A stretch of DNA of 64,000 nucleotides from Janibacter sp. A1S7 (GCF_037198315.1 NZ_CP144913.1:3296917-3360916); one strand, 5' to 3'; counted from the first letter of the stretch, positions 43,699 to 57,719 are shown. Notes: a model not told the origin generated them from the letters alone. Program-made: numbers and translations.

Positions 43699-44514
43699 AT
43701 GACCACCATTCCTCACGAAACCCCCACGGAGAGCGTCAGCGACAGTGCCTGGTGTACGTCCACACCCCGCCGGGGGGGCGCCGCAGGGCTGCGCTCGGTC
43801 GGTACCGCGCTGGACGTGCTCGAGTGCTTCGCGGTCGACAGCACCCTGGGTGTCTCCGACGTGGCGCGCAGGCTCGGTGTCGCGAAGTCGACCGCGCACC
43901 GCGTCCTGACGACGCTGGCCGGTCGTGGGTTCGTCGAGCAGGACGCGAGCGGTTCCTATCGCCTCGGTCTGCACCTCTACGAGCTCGGGATGCTCTCCCA
44001 TGCCCGCAACGGGTTGCGTCACGTGGCCCTTCCCACGATCCGGGCGGTGGCCGAGCAGACCGGGCACACGGTCAATCTGGGGGTGCCCGACGGGGCGGAT
44101 GTCGTCTTCCTCGAGCGCATCGAGTCGATGGACGGGGTACGTATCCTCGGGCACTTCGGTCGCCGGCTGCCGGCGCACTGCGTCAGCTCCGGCCTGGCCA
44201 TCGCCGCCTTCAACCCGACCCTCGAGTACGAGCGCCGTGAGGCCGGCTTCCCACCCAAGGCACGCGGGACCATCCGTCGGGTCGAGGACTGGGACCGGAC
44301 CCTGGCCGAGGTGCGGCGCCGGGGGTACGCGGCGCTGAGTTCGGGGTCCTTCGCCGACGCGAGCTCGCTTGCCGTACCGATCCGCGTGCAGGGCGTGGCG
44401 ATCGGTTCGATCTCCGTGTTCGGGCCGACGCCGCTGATCGAACCCGACGTACGCCGGGCGGTTCCGCTGCTCACCGCGGCCGCCAACCGCATCGCCAAGC
44501 AGTACACCTCCTGA
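43699..44514 (+). CDS. IclR-family regulator 2
   Basis: A 271-residue regulator with a winged HTH (LGVSDVARRLGVAKSTAHRVLTTL, about residues 50-72) and an effector domain. It is divergent from IclR 1 and lies 113 bases upstream of the lower-pathway operon, reading in the same direction, so it probably controls that operon. I used the ATG at 43699 with AAGGG upstream; a GTG at 43687 is an alternative. The N-terminal 30 residues look unstructured. Confidence 0.9.
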   Translation: MTTIPHETPTESVSDSAWCTSTPRRGGAAGLRSVGTALDVLECFAVDSTLGVSDVARRLGVAKSTAHRVLTTLAGRGFVEQDASGSYRLGLHLYELGMLSHARNGLRHVALPTIRAVAEQTGHTVNLGVPDGADVVFLERIESMDGVRILGHFGRRLPAHCVSSGLAIAAFNPTLEYERREAGFPPKARGTIRRVEDWDRTLAEVRRRGYAALSSGSFADASSLAVPIRVQGVAIGSISVFGPTPLIEPDVRRAVPLLTAAANRIAKQYTS

Positions 44515-44521
44515 CCACGAC

Positions 44522-44559
44522 GCCCCGGCACGATCGTCAGGACACGAACCTGCCCGGGC
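44522..44559. repeat. imperfect intergenic hairpin
   Basis: GCCCCGGCACGATCGT pairs imperfectly with ACGAACCTGCCCGGGC downstream. It resembles the hairpin at 36599 and the arms at 21904 and may act as terminator after the IclR gene. Confidence 0.45.
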
Positions 44560-44574
44560 ACCCTCGACACTCCC

Positions 44575-44599
44575 GTTCGTTCCCGCCACGGGAACGAAC
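44575..44599. promoter_or_regulatory. 25-base palindrome before the lower-pathway operon
   Basis: Perfect 11-base arms GTTCGTTCCCG / CGGGAACGAAC around CCA, 28 bases before the hydratase start. It contains GTTCC-N7-GGAAC, shared with 34744. The position suits a repressor or activator site. Confidence 0.65.
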
Positions 44600-44627
44600 C
44601 CCCGAATCGATGAAGGGCAGTCCTAGC

Positions 44628-45431
44628 GTGACAACCATGGAAGCGTCCACGACCACCCGGGACGACGCGGCCCGTGTCCTGCTGCAGGCGTACGCCAGCG
44701 GCGTCCCGACTGCCCCGCTCACCGAGCAGTTCGACGGGCTGACCGTCGAGGACGCGTACGCGATCCAGCTCGCGCAGGTGGCCGGCTGGACGGCCGCGGG
44801 CCGCACCGTCATCGGGCACAAGGTCGGCCTGACCTCCGCCGCGATGCAGAAGCAGCTCGGGGTGGACCAGCCCGACTTCGGCCACCTCATGGACGACTTC
44901 GTCCACCTCGAGCACCAGGCCATCCCGCTGGCGGGGTACCTCCAGCCGCGCATCGAGCCGGAGATCGCCTTCGTGCTGCGCAAGCCCCTCACCGGGCCCG
45001 GCGTGAACGTCGCCCAGGCGATCGACGCCGTCGACTACGTCCTGCCGGCGCTGGAGATCGTCGACAGTCGCGTCGCCGACTGGAAGATCACGCTGGTCGA
45101 CACCATCGCGGACAACGCCAGCTCCGGCGGCTTCGTCCTCGGCTCGACGCCGACGCGGCTGCAGGACGTCGACCTGCGCCTGACCGGGTGCGTCTTCTCC
45201 CGCAACTCCCGCATCGTCGGGACCGGGGCCGGCGGCGCCGTGCTCGGTTCCCCGATCACCAGCCTCGTGTGGCTGGCCAACACGGTCGGTGCCCTCGGCA
45301 CCACCCTCGAGGCCGGTCACGTCATCCTCCCCGGGTCCGTCACCTCGATGGTCCCGGTCGCCGCGGGCGACGTCCTCACCGCGACCTTCGCCGGTCTCGG
45401 CAGCGTCACCGCCCGCTTCGCAGACAAGTGA
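44628..45431 (+). CDS. dmpE: 2-oxopent-4-enoate hydratase
   Basis: A 267-residue member of the hydratase/decarboxylase family, close to the 261 residues of DmpE. Family stretches include [30 protein letters not shown] (metal-binding Glu pair) and [11 protein letters not shown]. It hydrates 2-oxopent-4-enoate to 4-hydroxy-2-oxovalerate. I chose the GTG at 44628; the ATG at 44610 has no ribosome site. It can be told from the related decarboxylase gene (47505) mainly by order and operon context. Confidence 0.88.
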   Translation: MTTMEASTTTRDDAARVLLQAYASGVPTAPLTEQFDGLTVEDAYAIQLAQVAGWTAAGRTVIGHKVGLTSAAMQKQLGVDQPDFGHLMDDFVHLEHQAIPLAGYLQPRIEPEIAFVLRKPLTGPGVNVAQAIDAVDYVLPALEIVDSRVADWKITLVDTIADNASSGGFVLGSTPTRLQDVDLRLTGCVFSRNSRIVGTGAGGAVLGSPITSLVWLANTVGALGTTLEAGHVILPGSVTSMVPVAAGDVLTATFAGLGSVTARFADK

Positions 45432-45442
45432 AAGGTCAACCC

Positions 45443-46423
45443 ATGCCGCAGCGCACCCAGGGAACAGCCGCGATCGTCGGACCGGGCAACATCGGCACCG
45501 ACCTGATGTTCAAGCTCATGCGACGCTCGAACGTCCTCCAGCCGCGCTACATGGTCGGTGTCGACCCGGCCAGTGACGGTCTGCGTCGGGCCAGGACACT
45601 CGGCCTCGAGGCCAGCCACGAGGGTGTCGACTGGTTGCTCGCCCAGGACGAGTTGCCCGACGTCGTCTTCGAGTGCACCTCCGCGAAGGCGCACCAGGCC
45701 AACGCCCCCAAGTACGCCGAGGCCGGGATCCTCGCCGTCGACCTCACCCCGGCGGCCGTGGGCCCCTACCTCTGCCCACCGGTGAACCTCGACTTCAACC
45801 TCGACGCGCAGAACGTCAACATGATCACCTGCGGTGGCCAGGCCACGACGCCGATCGTCTCCGCAGTCTCGCGAGTCGTGGACGTGCCGTACGCCGAGAT
45901 CGTCGCCTCCATCTCGAGCAAGTCCGCCGGTCCGGGCACCCGCGCCAACATCGATGAGTTCACCGAGACCACGAGCGAGGCGCTCGAGGTCGTCGGTGGC
46001 GCCAGGACCGGCAAGGCGATCATCATCCTCAACCCGGTCGAGCCGCCGCTGATGATGCGCAACACCGTGTTCTGCGCCATCCCGCAGGCCGCCGCCGAGG
46101 CCGGCCCGCTGCGTGACGAGGTGGAGGAGTCGATCCACGCGATGGTCGCGCGCGTCCAGGAGTACGTGCCCGGCTACCACCTGCGCACCGATCCGCAGTT
46201 CGACGACGCCCGCGACCTGTGGAACGGCATGGCACGGGTCACCGTCCCGATCGAGGTGAAGGGGCGCGGTGACTACCTGCCGGAGTACGCCGGCAACCTC
46301 GACATCATCACGTCCGCTGCCGCCCGCGTGGGCGACATGATGGTCGCGCACCGCCTGGGGGTCGACTCCGGCTGGGTCGCGTCCGACACGAGCAGCACGA
46401 CCGGCCAGGAGGTCCCCGCATGA
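45443..46423 (+). CDS. dmpF: acetaldehyde dehydrogenase (acylating)
   Basis: A 326-residue enzyme that turns acetaldehyde, NAD and CoA into acetyl-CoA. The NAD motif [11 protein letters not shown] is near the N-terminus and the catalytic Cys lies in [12 protein letters not shown] (about residue 130). It forms a channelled complex with the aldolase encoded next, whose ATG overlaps its stop (ATGA). Confidence 0.95.
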   Translation: MPQRTQGTAAIVGPGNIGTDLMFKLMRRSNVLQPRYMVGVDPASDGLRRARTLGLEASHEGVDWLLAQDELPDVVFECTSAKAHQANAPKYAEAGILAVDLTPAAVGPYLCPPVNLDFNLDAQNVNMITCGGQATTPIVSAVSRVVDVPYAEIVASISSKSAGPGTRANIDEFTETTSEALEVVGGARTGKAIIILNPVEPPLMMRNTVFCAIPQAAAEAGPLRDEVEESIHAMVARVQEYVPGYHLRTDPQFDDARDLWNGMARVTVPIEVKGRGDYLPEYAGNLDIITSAAARVGDMMVAHRLGVDSGWVASDTSSTTGQEVPA

Positions 46424-47508
46424 GCGACAACACCAGCACGGCCCCCGCGCCCGTGCTCTTCGATGGAGACGTCGATGTGCGCATCACCGACACCACGCTG
46501 CGCGACGGATCGCACGCCCAGTCCCACCAGTTCACCGAGGAGCAGGTGCGCACCACCGTGCGCGCCCTCGACGACGCGGGTGTCCAGGTCATCGAGGTGA
46601 CCCACGGCGACGGTCTCGGCGGCAGCTCCTTCAACTACGGCTTTTCCGCCGTCGACGAGATGGCCCTGGTCAAGGCAGCCGTCGCGGAGGCGCACCAGGC
46701 GAAGATCGCGGTGCTCATGCTCCCCGGCCTCGGCACCGTGGAGAAGCTGCACGAGGCGCACACCATGGGCGCCCAGATCGCGCGCATCGCCACCCACAGC
46801 ACGGAGGCGGACGTCTCGATCCAGCACTTCGGGGCGGCCCGCGACCTGGGCATGGAGACCGTCGGGTTCCTCATGCTCAGCCACATGAACACACCCGAGG
46901 GGCTGGCCCAGCAGGCACGGATCATGGTCGACGCCGGGTGCCAGTGCGTCTACGTCGTCGACAGCGCCGGCGCCCTCATCCTCGAGGACGTCTCCGATCG
47001 GGTCGAGGCGATCATCGCCGAGGTGGGCACGGACGCCCAGGTCGGCTACCACGGCCACCAGAACATGTCCTTCGGCGTCGCCAACTCGGTGCTCGCCCAC
47101 CGAGCCGGCGCCACGCAGATCGACGGCTCGCTGCGCGCCCTCGGCGCCGGCGCCGGCAACTCGCCCACCGAGGTGCTCGCGACCGCCTTCGAGCGACTCG
47201 GCATCAGGACGGGCATCGATCTGGGCGCCATCCTCGGTGCGGCCGAGGACGTCGTCACCCCGATCATCCGTCGGATGCCGGTGATGGACCGTGCGTCGAT
47301 CACCCAGGGCTACGCCGGGGTGTACAGCTCCTTCCTGCTGCACGCGGAGCGGGCCGCGCAGCGCTACGGTGTCCCGGCCCACGAGATCCTCACCAAGGTC
47401 GGCGAGTACGGCTACGTCGGCGGCCAGGAGGACATGATCATCGACGTGGCCCTGGAGCTGCGCGACCAGCAGACGGCACTGCGTGACGATCGGACGGTGA
47501 GCGCATGA
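46420..47508 (+). CDS. dmpG: 4-hydroxy-2-oxovalerate aldolase
   Basis: A 362-residue metal-dependent aldolase that splits 4-hydroxy-2-oxovalerate into pyruvate and acetaldehyde. [17 protein letters not shown] holds the metal and substrate residues, and [15 protein letters not shown] carries the His-x-His metal ligands. It channels acetaldehyde to DmpF. Overlaps with both neighbours by 4 bases support coordinated synthesis. Confidence 0.96.
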   Translation: MSDNTSTAPAPVLFDGDVDVRITDTTLRDGSHAQSHQFTEEQVRTTVRALDDAGVQVIEVTHGDGLGGSSFNYGFSAVDEMALVKAAVAEAHQAKIAVLMLPGLGTVEKLHEAHTMGAQIARIATHSTEADVSIQHFGAARDLGMETVGFLMLSHMNTPEGLAQQARIMVDAGCQCVYVVDSAGALILEDVSDRVEAIIAEVGTDAQVGYHGHQNMSFGVANSVLAHRAGATQIDGSLRALGAGAGNSPTEVLATAFERLGIRTGIDLGAILGAAEDVVTPIIRRMPVMDRASITQGYAGVYSSFLLHAERAAQRYGVPAHEILTKVGEYGYVGGQEDMIIDVALELRDQQTALRDDRTVSA

Positions 47509-48293
47509 GCACCACCTGGGACGTCGAGTCCGTTGCCACCGAGCTCCTCGCCTGCGAGGCAGAGCGCCGAGACCGGGTGAAGTTCACCGATGAGTGGCCC
47601 GAGCTGGACGTCGCCACCGGCTACGAGATCCAGGACCTGACCCTCCGGCGGCGGCTGGACCGGGGTGAGCACCTCGTCGGCATCAAGCTCGGCCTCACCT
47701 CGCGGGCCAAGCAGCAGCGGATGGGGGTCGACACCCCCTTCGTCGCCTGGCTGACCGACGCCATGGTCCTGCCGGCCGGCGACCCGGTCCCCCAGGACGC
47801 GCTCATCCACCCGCGGATCGAGCCGGAGCTCGTCTTCGTCATGGGCGAGCGGCTCGAGGGCCCCGGCGTCACCGCCGCCCAGGCGATGGCCGCCGTCAGC
47901 CACGTCCTCGGTGGCGCCGAGATCATCGACAGCCGGTACCGGGACTTCAAGTTCGCGGCCGGTGACGTCATCGCCGACAACGCCAGCTCCGGTGCCTACG
48001 TCACCGGGCCGGTCTCCCTCCCCCCGAGCGAGCTCGACCTCTCCCTCGAAGCGGTCCTCGTCGAGGTGGACGGCGAGGTCGTCGACTCGGCGACCGGCGC
48101 CGCCGTGCAGGGACACCCGGGCGAGGCGCTCGCGCTCGCGGCCAACGACCTGGCCACGCGCGGTCACGCCATCGAGGCGGGCTGGATCGTCCTGACCGGC
48201 GGCATGACCGACGCCCAGTTCGCGCCCCCCGGTTCGTCGGTCGCCTGCCACTTCACCAACCTCGGCTCGGTCCGCGTCCACGGGGGCGAGTGA
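47505..48293 (+). CDS. dmpH: 2-oxo-3-hexenedioate decarboxylase
   Basis: A 262-residue paralogue of the hydratase at 44628, with [31 protein letters not shown] and [11 protein letters not shown]. It decarboxylates 2-oxo-3-hexenedioate in the oxalocrotonate branch. DmpH and DmpE usually work as a complex. The assignment as decarboxylase follows from its place between aldolase and tautomerase genes and from length. Confidence 0.9.
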   Translation: MSTTWDVESVATELLACEAERRDRVKFTDEWPELDVATGYEIQDLTLRRRLDRGEHLVGIKLGLTSRAKQQRMGVDTPFVAWLTDAMVLPAGDPVPQDALIHPRIEPELVFVMGERLEGPGVTAAQAMAAVSHVLGGAEIIDSRYRDFKFAAGDVIADNASSGAYVTGPVSLPPSELDLSLEAVLVEVDGEVVDSATGAAVQGHPGEALALAANDLATRGHAIEAGWIVLTGGMTDAQFAPPGSSVACHFTNLGSVRVHGGE

Positions 48294-48294
48294 C

Positions 48295-48525
48295 GTGCCG
48301 GTCGTCCAGGTCACCCTCACCCACGGCCGCACGCCGGAGACCATCCGGTCGATGATCTCCGCCATCACCCGGGCCCTGGCCGACACGGGCGTCGCCCCCG
48401 AGGAGAACGTCCGTGTCCTCGTCAACGAGATCCCCACCGAGCACTTCGCCGCCGGTGACGTCACCATCGCCGAGCGGCACGCGGGCCGGACGGCCGACAC
48501 CGAGAGCAAGGAAGGCCAGTCGTGA
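48295..48525 (+). CDS. dmpI: 4-oxalocrotonate tautomerase
   Basis: A 76-residue tautomerase. The second residue is Pro, which becomes the N-terminal catalytic Pro after Met removal (PVVQVTLTHGRTPETIRSMI). It is slightly longer than the usual 62 residues because of a polar C-terminal tail. It interconverts 2-hydroxymuconate and the oxo form. The GTG start lies just after the decarboxylase stop; its end overlaps dmpC. Confidence 0.92.
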   Translation: MPVVQVTLTHGRTPETIRSMISAITRALADTGVAPEENVRVLVNEIPTEHFAAGDVTIAERHAGRTADTESKEGQS

Positions 48526-49979
48526 GTACCCAGTTCTTCGGCCACATCATCGACAACGAAGAGGTCGAGTCGCTCAGTGGCGAGCGCTTCGACGTGTGGA
48601 ACCCCTGGACGCAGGAGGTCTTCGCCCAGGCCGCCGAGGGGTCAGCCCAGGACGCCGACCGCGCGATCGCCAGCGCCCGCCGCGCCTTCGACGAAGGTCC
48701 CTGGCCCCGGATGACCCGTCCCGAGCGCGCAGCGGCCATCCACACGCTCGCGGACCTCATGGAGGAGCGCGCCGACGAGCTGGCCACCCTCGACGCGACC
48801 AACATGGGCAAGCCCGTCGCGCAGGCCAAGCACGACGTCGGCCGCTCGGTCTGGAACTTCCGTTTCTTCGCCGACCACCAGCGTGACCACAACGGTGAGG
48901 TCTACCCGATGCCCTCGGGTCACCACACCTACAGCGAGTTCGGCCCCGTCGGCGTCGTCGCGGCCATCTCCCCGTGGAACTTCCCGCTGATGATGGCCTC
49001 GTGGAAGATCGCCCCGGCGATCGCCTGGGGCAACACCTGCATCATCAAGCCGAGCGAGGACACCCCGGCCTCGGTGACGCTGCTCGGCCGCCTCGCGGTC
49101 GAGGCCGGCTTCCCGCCCGGTGTCCTCAACGTCCTCAACGGCCACGGTGCGCCTGCCGGCGCGTCGCTGACCGAGGACGACCGGGTCGACCGCGTGACGT
49201 TCACCGGGTCCTCGGCGACCGGCAAGACCGTCATGGCCTCCGCGGCGACGCACCTCGCCCCGGTCTCGCTCGAGCTCGGCGGGAAGGGGGCCAACCTCGT
49301 CTTCGACGACGCCGAGATCGACAACGCCGTCCACTGGGCCGTGGAGGCGATCTTCCGCAACTCCGGCCAGATCTGCCTGGCCGGCTCGCGCCTGTTCGTC
49401 CAGTCCGGCATCTACGACGAGTTCATGGAGCGCTTCGTCGCGGCTGCCGAGGCACTGCCGATCGGTGACCCCTTCGACCCCGAGAAGAAGTTCTCCTCGC
49501 TGGCGAGCAAGAAGCACTTCGACAAGGTCGCCTCCTACCTCGAGGACGTCGAGGCGCAGGGAGGGACGATGGTCACCGGTGGTGTGGACGAGGACGGGCG
49601 CTGGTTGGTCAGGCCGACGGTCCTCACCGACCTGCCGCTCGACTCCAAGCAGTACTGCGAGGAGATCTTCGGCCCGGTCGTCGTCGTCAACCGCTTCGAC
49701 ACCGAGGCGGAAGCCGTGCACCTGGCCAACGACACCCGGTACGGACTCAATGCCATGCTCTTCACCGAGAACCTCTCCCGCGCCCACCGGGTCTCCTCGA
49801 ACCTGCGCGCCGGCACGGTCTGGGTCAACTGCTTCTTCATCCGCGATCTGCGCACGCCCTTCGGTGGTGTCGGTGACTCCGGCGTCGGACGTGAGGGCGG
49901 GGACTTCAGCCGTGAGTTCTTCACCGAGCCCAAGGCGGTCGTCATGCAGATCGACCGGACCGTCCCCGGGGCCGGCTGA
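48522..49979 (+). CDS. dmpC: 2-hydroxymuconic semialdehyde dehydrogenase
   Basis: A 485-residue NAD-dependent aldehyde dehydrogenase. SPWNFPLMM begins the cofactor region, ELGGKGANLVF carries the general-base Glu, and the catalytic Cys is in NSGQICLAGSRL. It oxidises the ring-cleavage semialdehyde to 2-hydroxymuconate, opening the oxalocrotonate branch. Last gene of the lower-pathway operon; its GTG overlaps the tautomerase stop, and a hairpin follows. Confidence 0.93.
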   Translation: MSTQFFGHIIDNEEVESLSGERFDVWNPWTQEVFAQAAEGSAQDADRAIASARRAFDEGPWPRMTRPERAAAIHTLADLMEERADELATLDATNMGKPVAQAKHDVGRSVWNFRFFADHQRDHNGEVYPMPSGHHTYSEFGPVGVVAAISPWNFPLMMASWKIAPAIAWGNTCIIKPSEDTPASVTLLGRLAVEAGFPPGVLNVLNGHGAPAGASLTEDDRVDRVTFTGSSATGKTVMASAATHLAPVSLELGGKGANLVFDDAEIDNAVHWAVEAIFRNSGQICLAGSRLFVQSGIYDEFMERFVAAAEALPIGDPFDPEKKFSSLASKKHFDKVASYLEDVEAQGGTMVTGGVDEDGRWLVRPTVLTDLPLDSKQYCEEIFGPVVVVNRFDTEAEAVHLANDTRYGLNAMLFTENLSRAHRVSSNLRAGTVWVNCFFIRDLRTPFGGVGDSGVGREGGDFSREFFTEPKAVVMQIDRTVPGAG

Positions 49980-49990
49980 CCCCCGTCGCC

Positions 49991-50041
49991 GACCCGGAGG
50001 AGTCCACCCACCGAAACGGCGATTGGTGGACCCCCCGGGTC
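49991..50041 (+). terminator. terminator of the lower-pathway operon
   Basis: Nested arms GACCCGG / CCGGGTC and GTCCACC / GGTGGAC form one long hairpin starting 12 bases after the dmpC stop. Confidence 0.75.
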
Positions 50042-50104
50042 GTTATGGCATCGTGAGGTGCCGCTCTTGATTCCGAGAGCGCGAGATGCCTACGAGGAGT
50101 TCCC

Positions 50105-50974
50105 ATGAGTGGTCCGGAGGACAGGCGGCGCGGCGACGCCTTCGATGACTTCTTCGGTGACCCGAGCCCGTCCGGACGGATGGGTCCGGCGGCGGAGCAG
50201 CGCCCGAGGAGCGGTCCCGGCGACACTCCCACCACACGCATGGACGCCGACGGTGGGGATGAGACCCAGACGCAGCCGACACCGACGGCCGAGCCGTCGT
50301 ACGAGCCGACCATCGCGACGGGCGCCGTCCCGGAGAGATGGTGGGCCGCCGAGCCCGAGAAGACCGCAGCGGCGCCTGCGTCGACCTGGGAGACCACGGC
50401 GACGCCACCCCGGGAGGACCGGCAGCCACCACGCAAGGGCATCTCCACCCTCGGCCTCGTGGCCATGCTCGTCGGTGGGGTCCTGCTCGGTGGCCTGGTC
50501 GTCGGTGGCGTCATGGCCATGGGTCTGGGTCCGGGCAGTGATGATTCAGGGCAGCCGACCGCCCGGGAGACCGTGACCGAGACCGGCTCGCCCACCTCGA
50601 CCACCGAGCCGAGTGAGTCGTCCAGTGACACCTCGTCGAGCTCCTCCCCCTCGTCCTCCTCGAGCTCGTCCTCGCGTTCCTCCTCGAGTTCGTCCTCGAG
50701 CTCGACGACGGCCGAGCGGTCCGGCACGAAGCCGGCCGACGTCTCCCAGTGCGCCGGCCCGTCCGGTGGGGTGGCCGTCGGTACCGGCTCGGACGTGACG
50801 TCCTGTGCGTTCGCCGTCGCCGTGCGCGATGCCTATGTCGCGGGCGACTCCAACGGCGCGGCGAACCTGCGGGTGACCTCCCCGGTGACCAACAAGGCCT
50901 ACACGATGAGCTGCTCCGGTGCGGCGGTCACGACGTGCACCGGCGGCAACAACGCCGTCGTCGTCCTCTACTGA
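50105..50974 (+). CDS. Ser-rich single-pass membrane protein
   Basis: A 289-residue protein with a disordered cytoplasmic N-terminus (about 110 residues), one membrane helix (about residues 115-138), an almost pure Ser/Thr linker (about residues 155-205) and a small C-terminal domain with four Cys that probably form disulfides outside the cell. This layout occurs in actinobacterial membrane proteins of unknown role. It lies 2 bases before the beta-lactamase-like gene, so they probably act together. Confidence 0.75.
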   Translation: MSGPEDRRRGDAFDDFFGDPSPSGRMGPAAEQRPRSGPGDTPTTRMDADGGDETQTQPTPTAEPSYEPTIATGAVPERWWAAEPEKTAAAPASTWETTATPPREDRQPPRKGISTLGLVAMLVGGVLLGGLVVGGVMAMGLGPGSDDSGQPTARETVTETGSPTSTTEPSESSSDTSSSSSPSSSSSSSSRSSSSSSSSSTTAERSGTKPADVSQCAGPSGGVAVGTGSDVTSCAFAVAVRDAYVAGDSNGAANLRVTSPVTNKAYTMSCSGAAVTTCTGGNNAVVVLY

Positions 50975-50976
50975 TC

Positions 50977-51846
50977 GTGCTGCGCCGTCTCGCCGGGGCC
51001 GTCACCGTGGCCCTGGCGGTGGCGGCGTGCTCGCTCCCGGGTGAGGCAGGACCGGCACCGTCGCAGACCGGGACCCCGTCCGCGACCTCCGCCTCGTCGA
51101 CCTCGCCCTCGTCGTCGACCGGCGAGGGCCGCAGGGCCCTGGACTCGTCGCTCGTCGCGGACCTCGAAGAGGTCCTGCGGGCCGATGACCGGGCCGAGGT
51201 CTCCCTCGCCCTTGCCCCCATCGGGTCGCACGAGCGCCCACGAGTCCTCGGCGACGCACCGTCGCTCATCGCCTGGTCGACGATCAAGGTGCCGTTGGCG
51301 TTGGCCGTCCTGGGATCCGGGACCGAGGCGATGGCGGACATCGACGCGGCCCTGACCGCCTCGGACAACGCGGCCGCAGATCGTCTCTGGGAGTCCCTCG
51401 GGACCCCCCAGGAGGCCGCCGGGGCGGTCGAGAGCCAGTTGCGCCGTGGCGGGGACGCGCGCACGCAGGTCCCTTCCGCAGTGACCGTGCCCGGGTACTC
51501 GGCCTTCGGCCAGTCGACGTGGCGCCTGATCGACCAGGCCGCATTCACCGCCGCCCTCCCCTGCCTGAACGGCTCATCACCGGTCACCGAGGCGATGGGT
51601 CGGGTCGTCGAGGGCCAGCGGTGGGGCCTGGGCGTGATCGAGGGCACCCGCTTCAAGGGCGGGTGGGGGCCCACCCCCGAGGGCTACGTGGTCCGCCAGC
51701 TCGGCATCCTCCCGGGCGCGAAGGGGGGGACGGCCGCGGCCGTGCAGGTGCGCACCGGGACCCACGAGCAGGGGACGGCGATCATGGACGAGGTGGCCGC
51801 AGTGCTCGATCGCCACCGGAAGGCCCTGCCGAACGGGTCCTGCTGA
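50977..51846 (+). CDS. beta-lactamase-like serine hydrolase lipoprotein
   Basis: A 289-residue lipoprotein (lipobox VAAC near residue 18) with a Ser/Thr linker and a penicillin-binding fold. The active-site elements are STIK (SxxK), SDN and KGGWG in the place of KTG/KSG. These fit class A beta-lactamases and D,D-peptidases; the Gly in KGG is unusual. It may act on peptidoglycan rather than on antibiotics. The GTG start is 2 bases after the preceding stop. Confidence 0.8.
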   Translation: MLRRLAGAVTVALAVAACSLPGEAGPAPSQTGTPSATSASSTSPSSSTGEGRRALDSSLVADLEEVLRADDRAEVSLALAPIGSHERPRVLGDAPSLIAWSTIKVPLALAVLGSGTEAMADIDAALTASDNAAADRLWESLGTPQEAAGAVESQLRRGGDARTQVPSAVTVPGYSAFGQSTWRLIDQAAFTAALPCLNGSSPVTEAMGRVVEGQRWGLGVIEGTRFKGGWGPTPEGYVVRQLGILPGAKGGTAAAVQVRTGTHEQGTAIMDEVAAVLDRHRKALPNGSC

Positions 51847-52051
51847 GCAGACTGGGCCACCTGCACCGGGGCGTCCTCCGGGCTCGTCGCCGGGCCTCAT
51901 CGACGGATGGCAGGAGTGCGGCTCAGAGCGCCTGACGGCGTGGCTGATGTACCGGGAGTCATCAACCGGCGGTTTCTGCGGCGAGAACGGCCGCCACGGG
52001 CCGTACAGGTGCGTCCTCGCATCCCTCGGAGAGGTAGGATCGGGGGGTTGA

Positions 52052-54208
<2,157 letters not shown>

Positions 54209-54322
54209 TCGTCCACCTCCGGGGCCCCGCCCCGGAGGGACTCCCCCGAGAACCCGCTCCCTGGCCCGGACGACGCACCCGACCTTCCCCCTTCGGCCAC
54301 GACCCCGAGGTGACCTGACCAC

Positions 54323-56898
<2,576 letters not shown>

Positions 56899-56902
<4 letters not shown>

Positions 56903-57360
56903 GTTCACCAGGAGACACCACGACGATGAGGGCATCGTCCGACTCCGCGGGCCGTCCACAGGGCGGTCCCGCCCCCAGGCCTGCTCCCAGGGGTGGGCGC
57001 CGGGTGCGGCTCATGGTCTCCCGGGTCGACCCCTTCTCCGTCATGAAGGTCGGCTTCCTGGTGTCCGTGGCCATGGGTATCGCCTTCGTGGTGATGACGG
57101 GTGTCGTGTGGATGCTCATGGGGGCGATGGGCGTCTTCGACACCGTCAATGAGCTCGCTGGGCAGATCATCGGTGAGGGTTCGGGTCAGGAGTTCGACAT
57201 CATGGACTTCCTCGGCTTCGGCCGGGTGCTGTCGCTGGCCATCATCGTGGCCGTCATCGACGTCATCCTGATGACGGCGATCGCGACCCTCGGAGCCTTC
57301 CTCTACAACGTCGTTGCCAGCCTCGTCGGCGGCATCCACATGACCCTGACGGACGACTGA
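56899..57360 (+). CDS. DUF3566 membrane protein
   Basis: A 153-residue protein with a disordered, Pro/Arg-rich N-terminus and two membrane helices (about residues 51-75 and 110-140) typical of DUF3566 ([21 protein letters not shown]). Found after gyrA in most actinobacteria (Rv0007 in M. tuberculosis), with a suspected cell-division or envelope role. GTG start overlapping the gyrA stop. Confidence 0.9.
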
Positions 57361-57434
57361 TCCGCGCCGCGACGCCGTTTTGGAAACGGCGCGCGGAGTG
57401 AGGTACTGTCGGGCGTCGCACCAACGGTGCGCGC

Positions 57435-57512
57435 GGGCCTATAGCTCAGCTCGGTTAGAGCGCTTCCCTGATAAGGAAGAGGTCCCTGGTTCAAGTCCAG
57501 GTAGGCCCACCA
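57435..57512 (+). tRNA. ileT: tRNA-Ile (GAT)
   Basis: Full cloverleaf: acceptor GGGCCTA/TAGGCCC, anticodon arm CTTCC-CTGATAA-GGAAG with anticodon GAT, T arm CCTGG-TTCAAGT-CCAGG. The 3' CCA is encoded. Confidence 0.97.
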
Positions 57513-57532
57513 CGGGCGGTGAAGGAGAGATC

Positions 57533-57706
57533 ATGAAGAAGGTTCTCGCCCTCGTCGCCGCTGCCGCAGCCGGGGCGGCGTACGCCCGGCACAAGGTCGA
57601 GCAGCAGCGGTCCGAGAAGGATCTGCATGCTGCGACCTCCCGGATGCAGACCTCCACCGCGACGAGCGGTGGGGCCTGGGCGGCCGCCACGGACCGTCCG
57701 TCCTGA
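57533..57706 (+). CDS. small DLW-39-like protein
   Basis: A 57-residue protein with a short hydrophobic N-terminal helix (MKKVLALVAAAAAGAAYA) and a charged part with SEKDL. Tiny proteins of the DLW-39 family, usually about 39 residues and ending in DLW, lie at this place between tRNA-Ile and tRNA-Ala in actinobacteria. Here the Trp is replaced by His and about 20 residues follow. GAAGGAG precedes the ATG. Function unknown. Confidence 0.7.
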   Translation: MKKVLALVAAAAAGAAYARHKVEQQRSEKDLHAATSRMQTSTATSGGAWAAATDRPS

Positions 57707-57719
57707 TCCACCAGCCCTC

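Noticed and set aside
34699..49979. Integrative element with integrase or attachment repeats around the catabolic cluster
   Set aside because: No integrase, transposase or flanking direct repeat was seen near dciA or gyrB.
50590..50705. Repetitive TCC/TCG-rich stretch as a possible CRISPR or tandem repeat array
   Set aside because: It encodes a Ser-rich linker in frame; units are codons, with no spacers.
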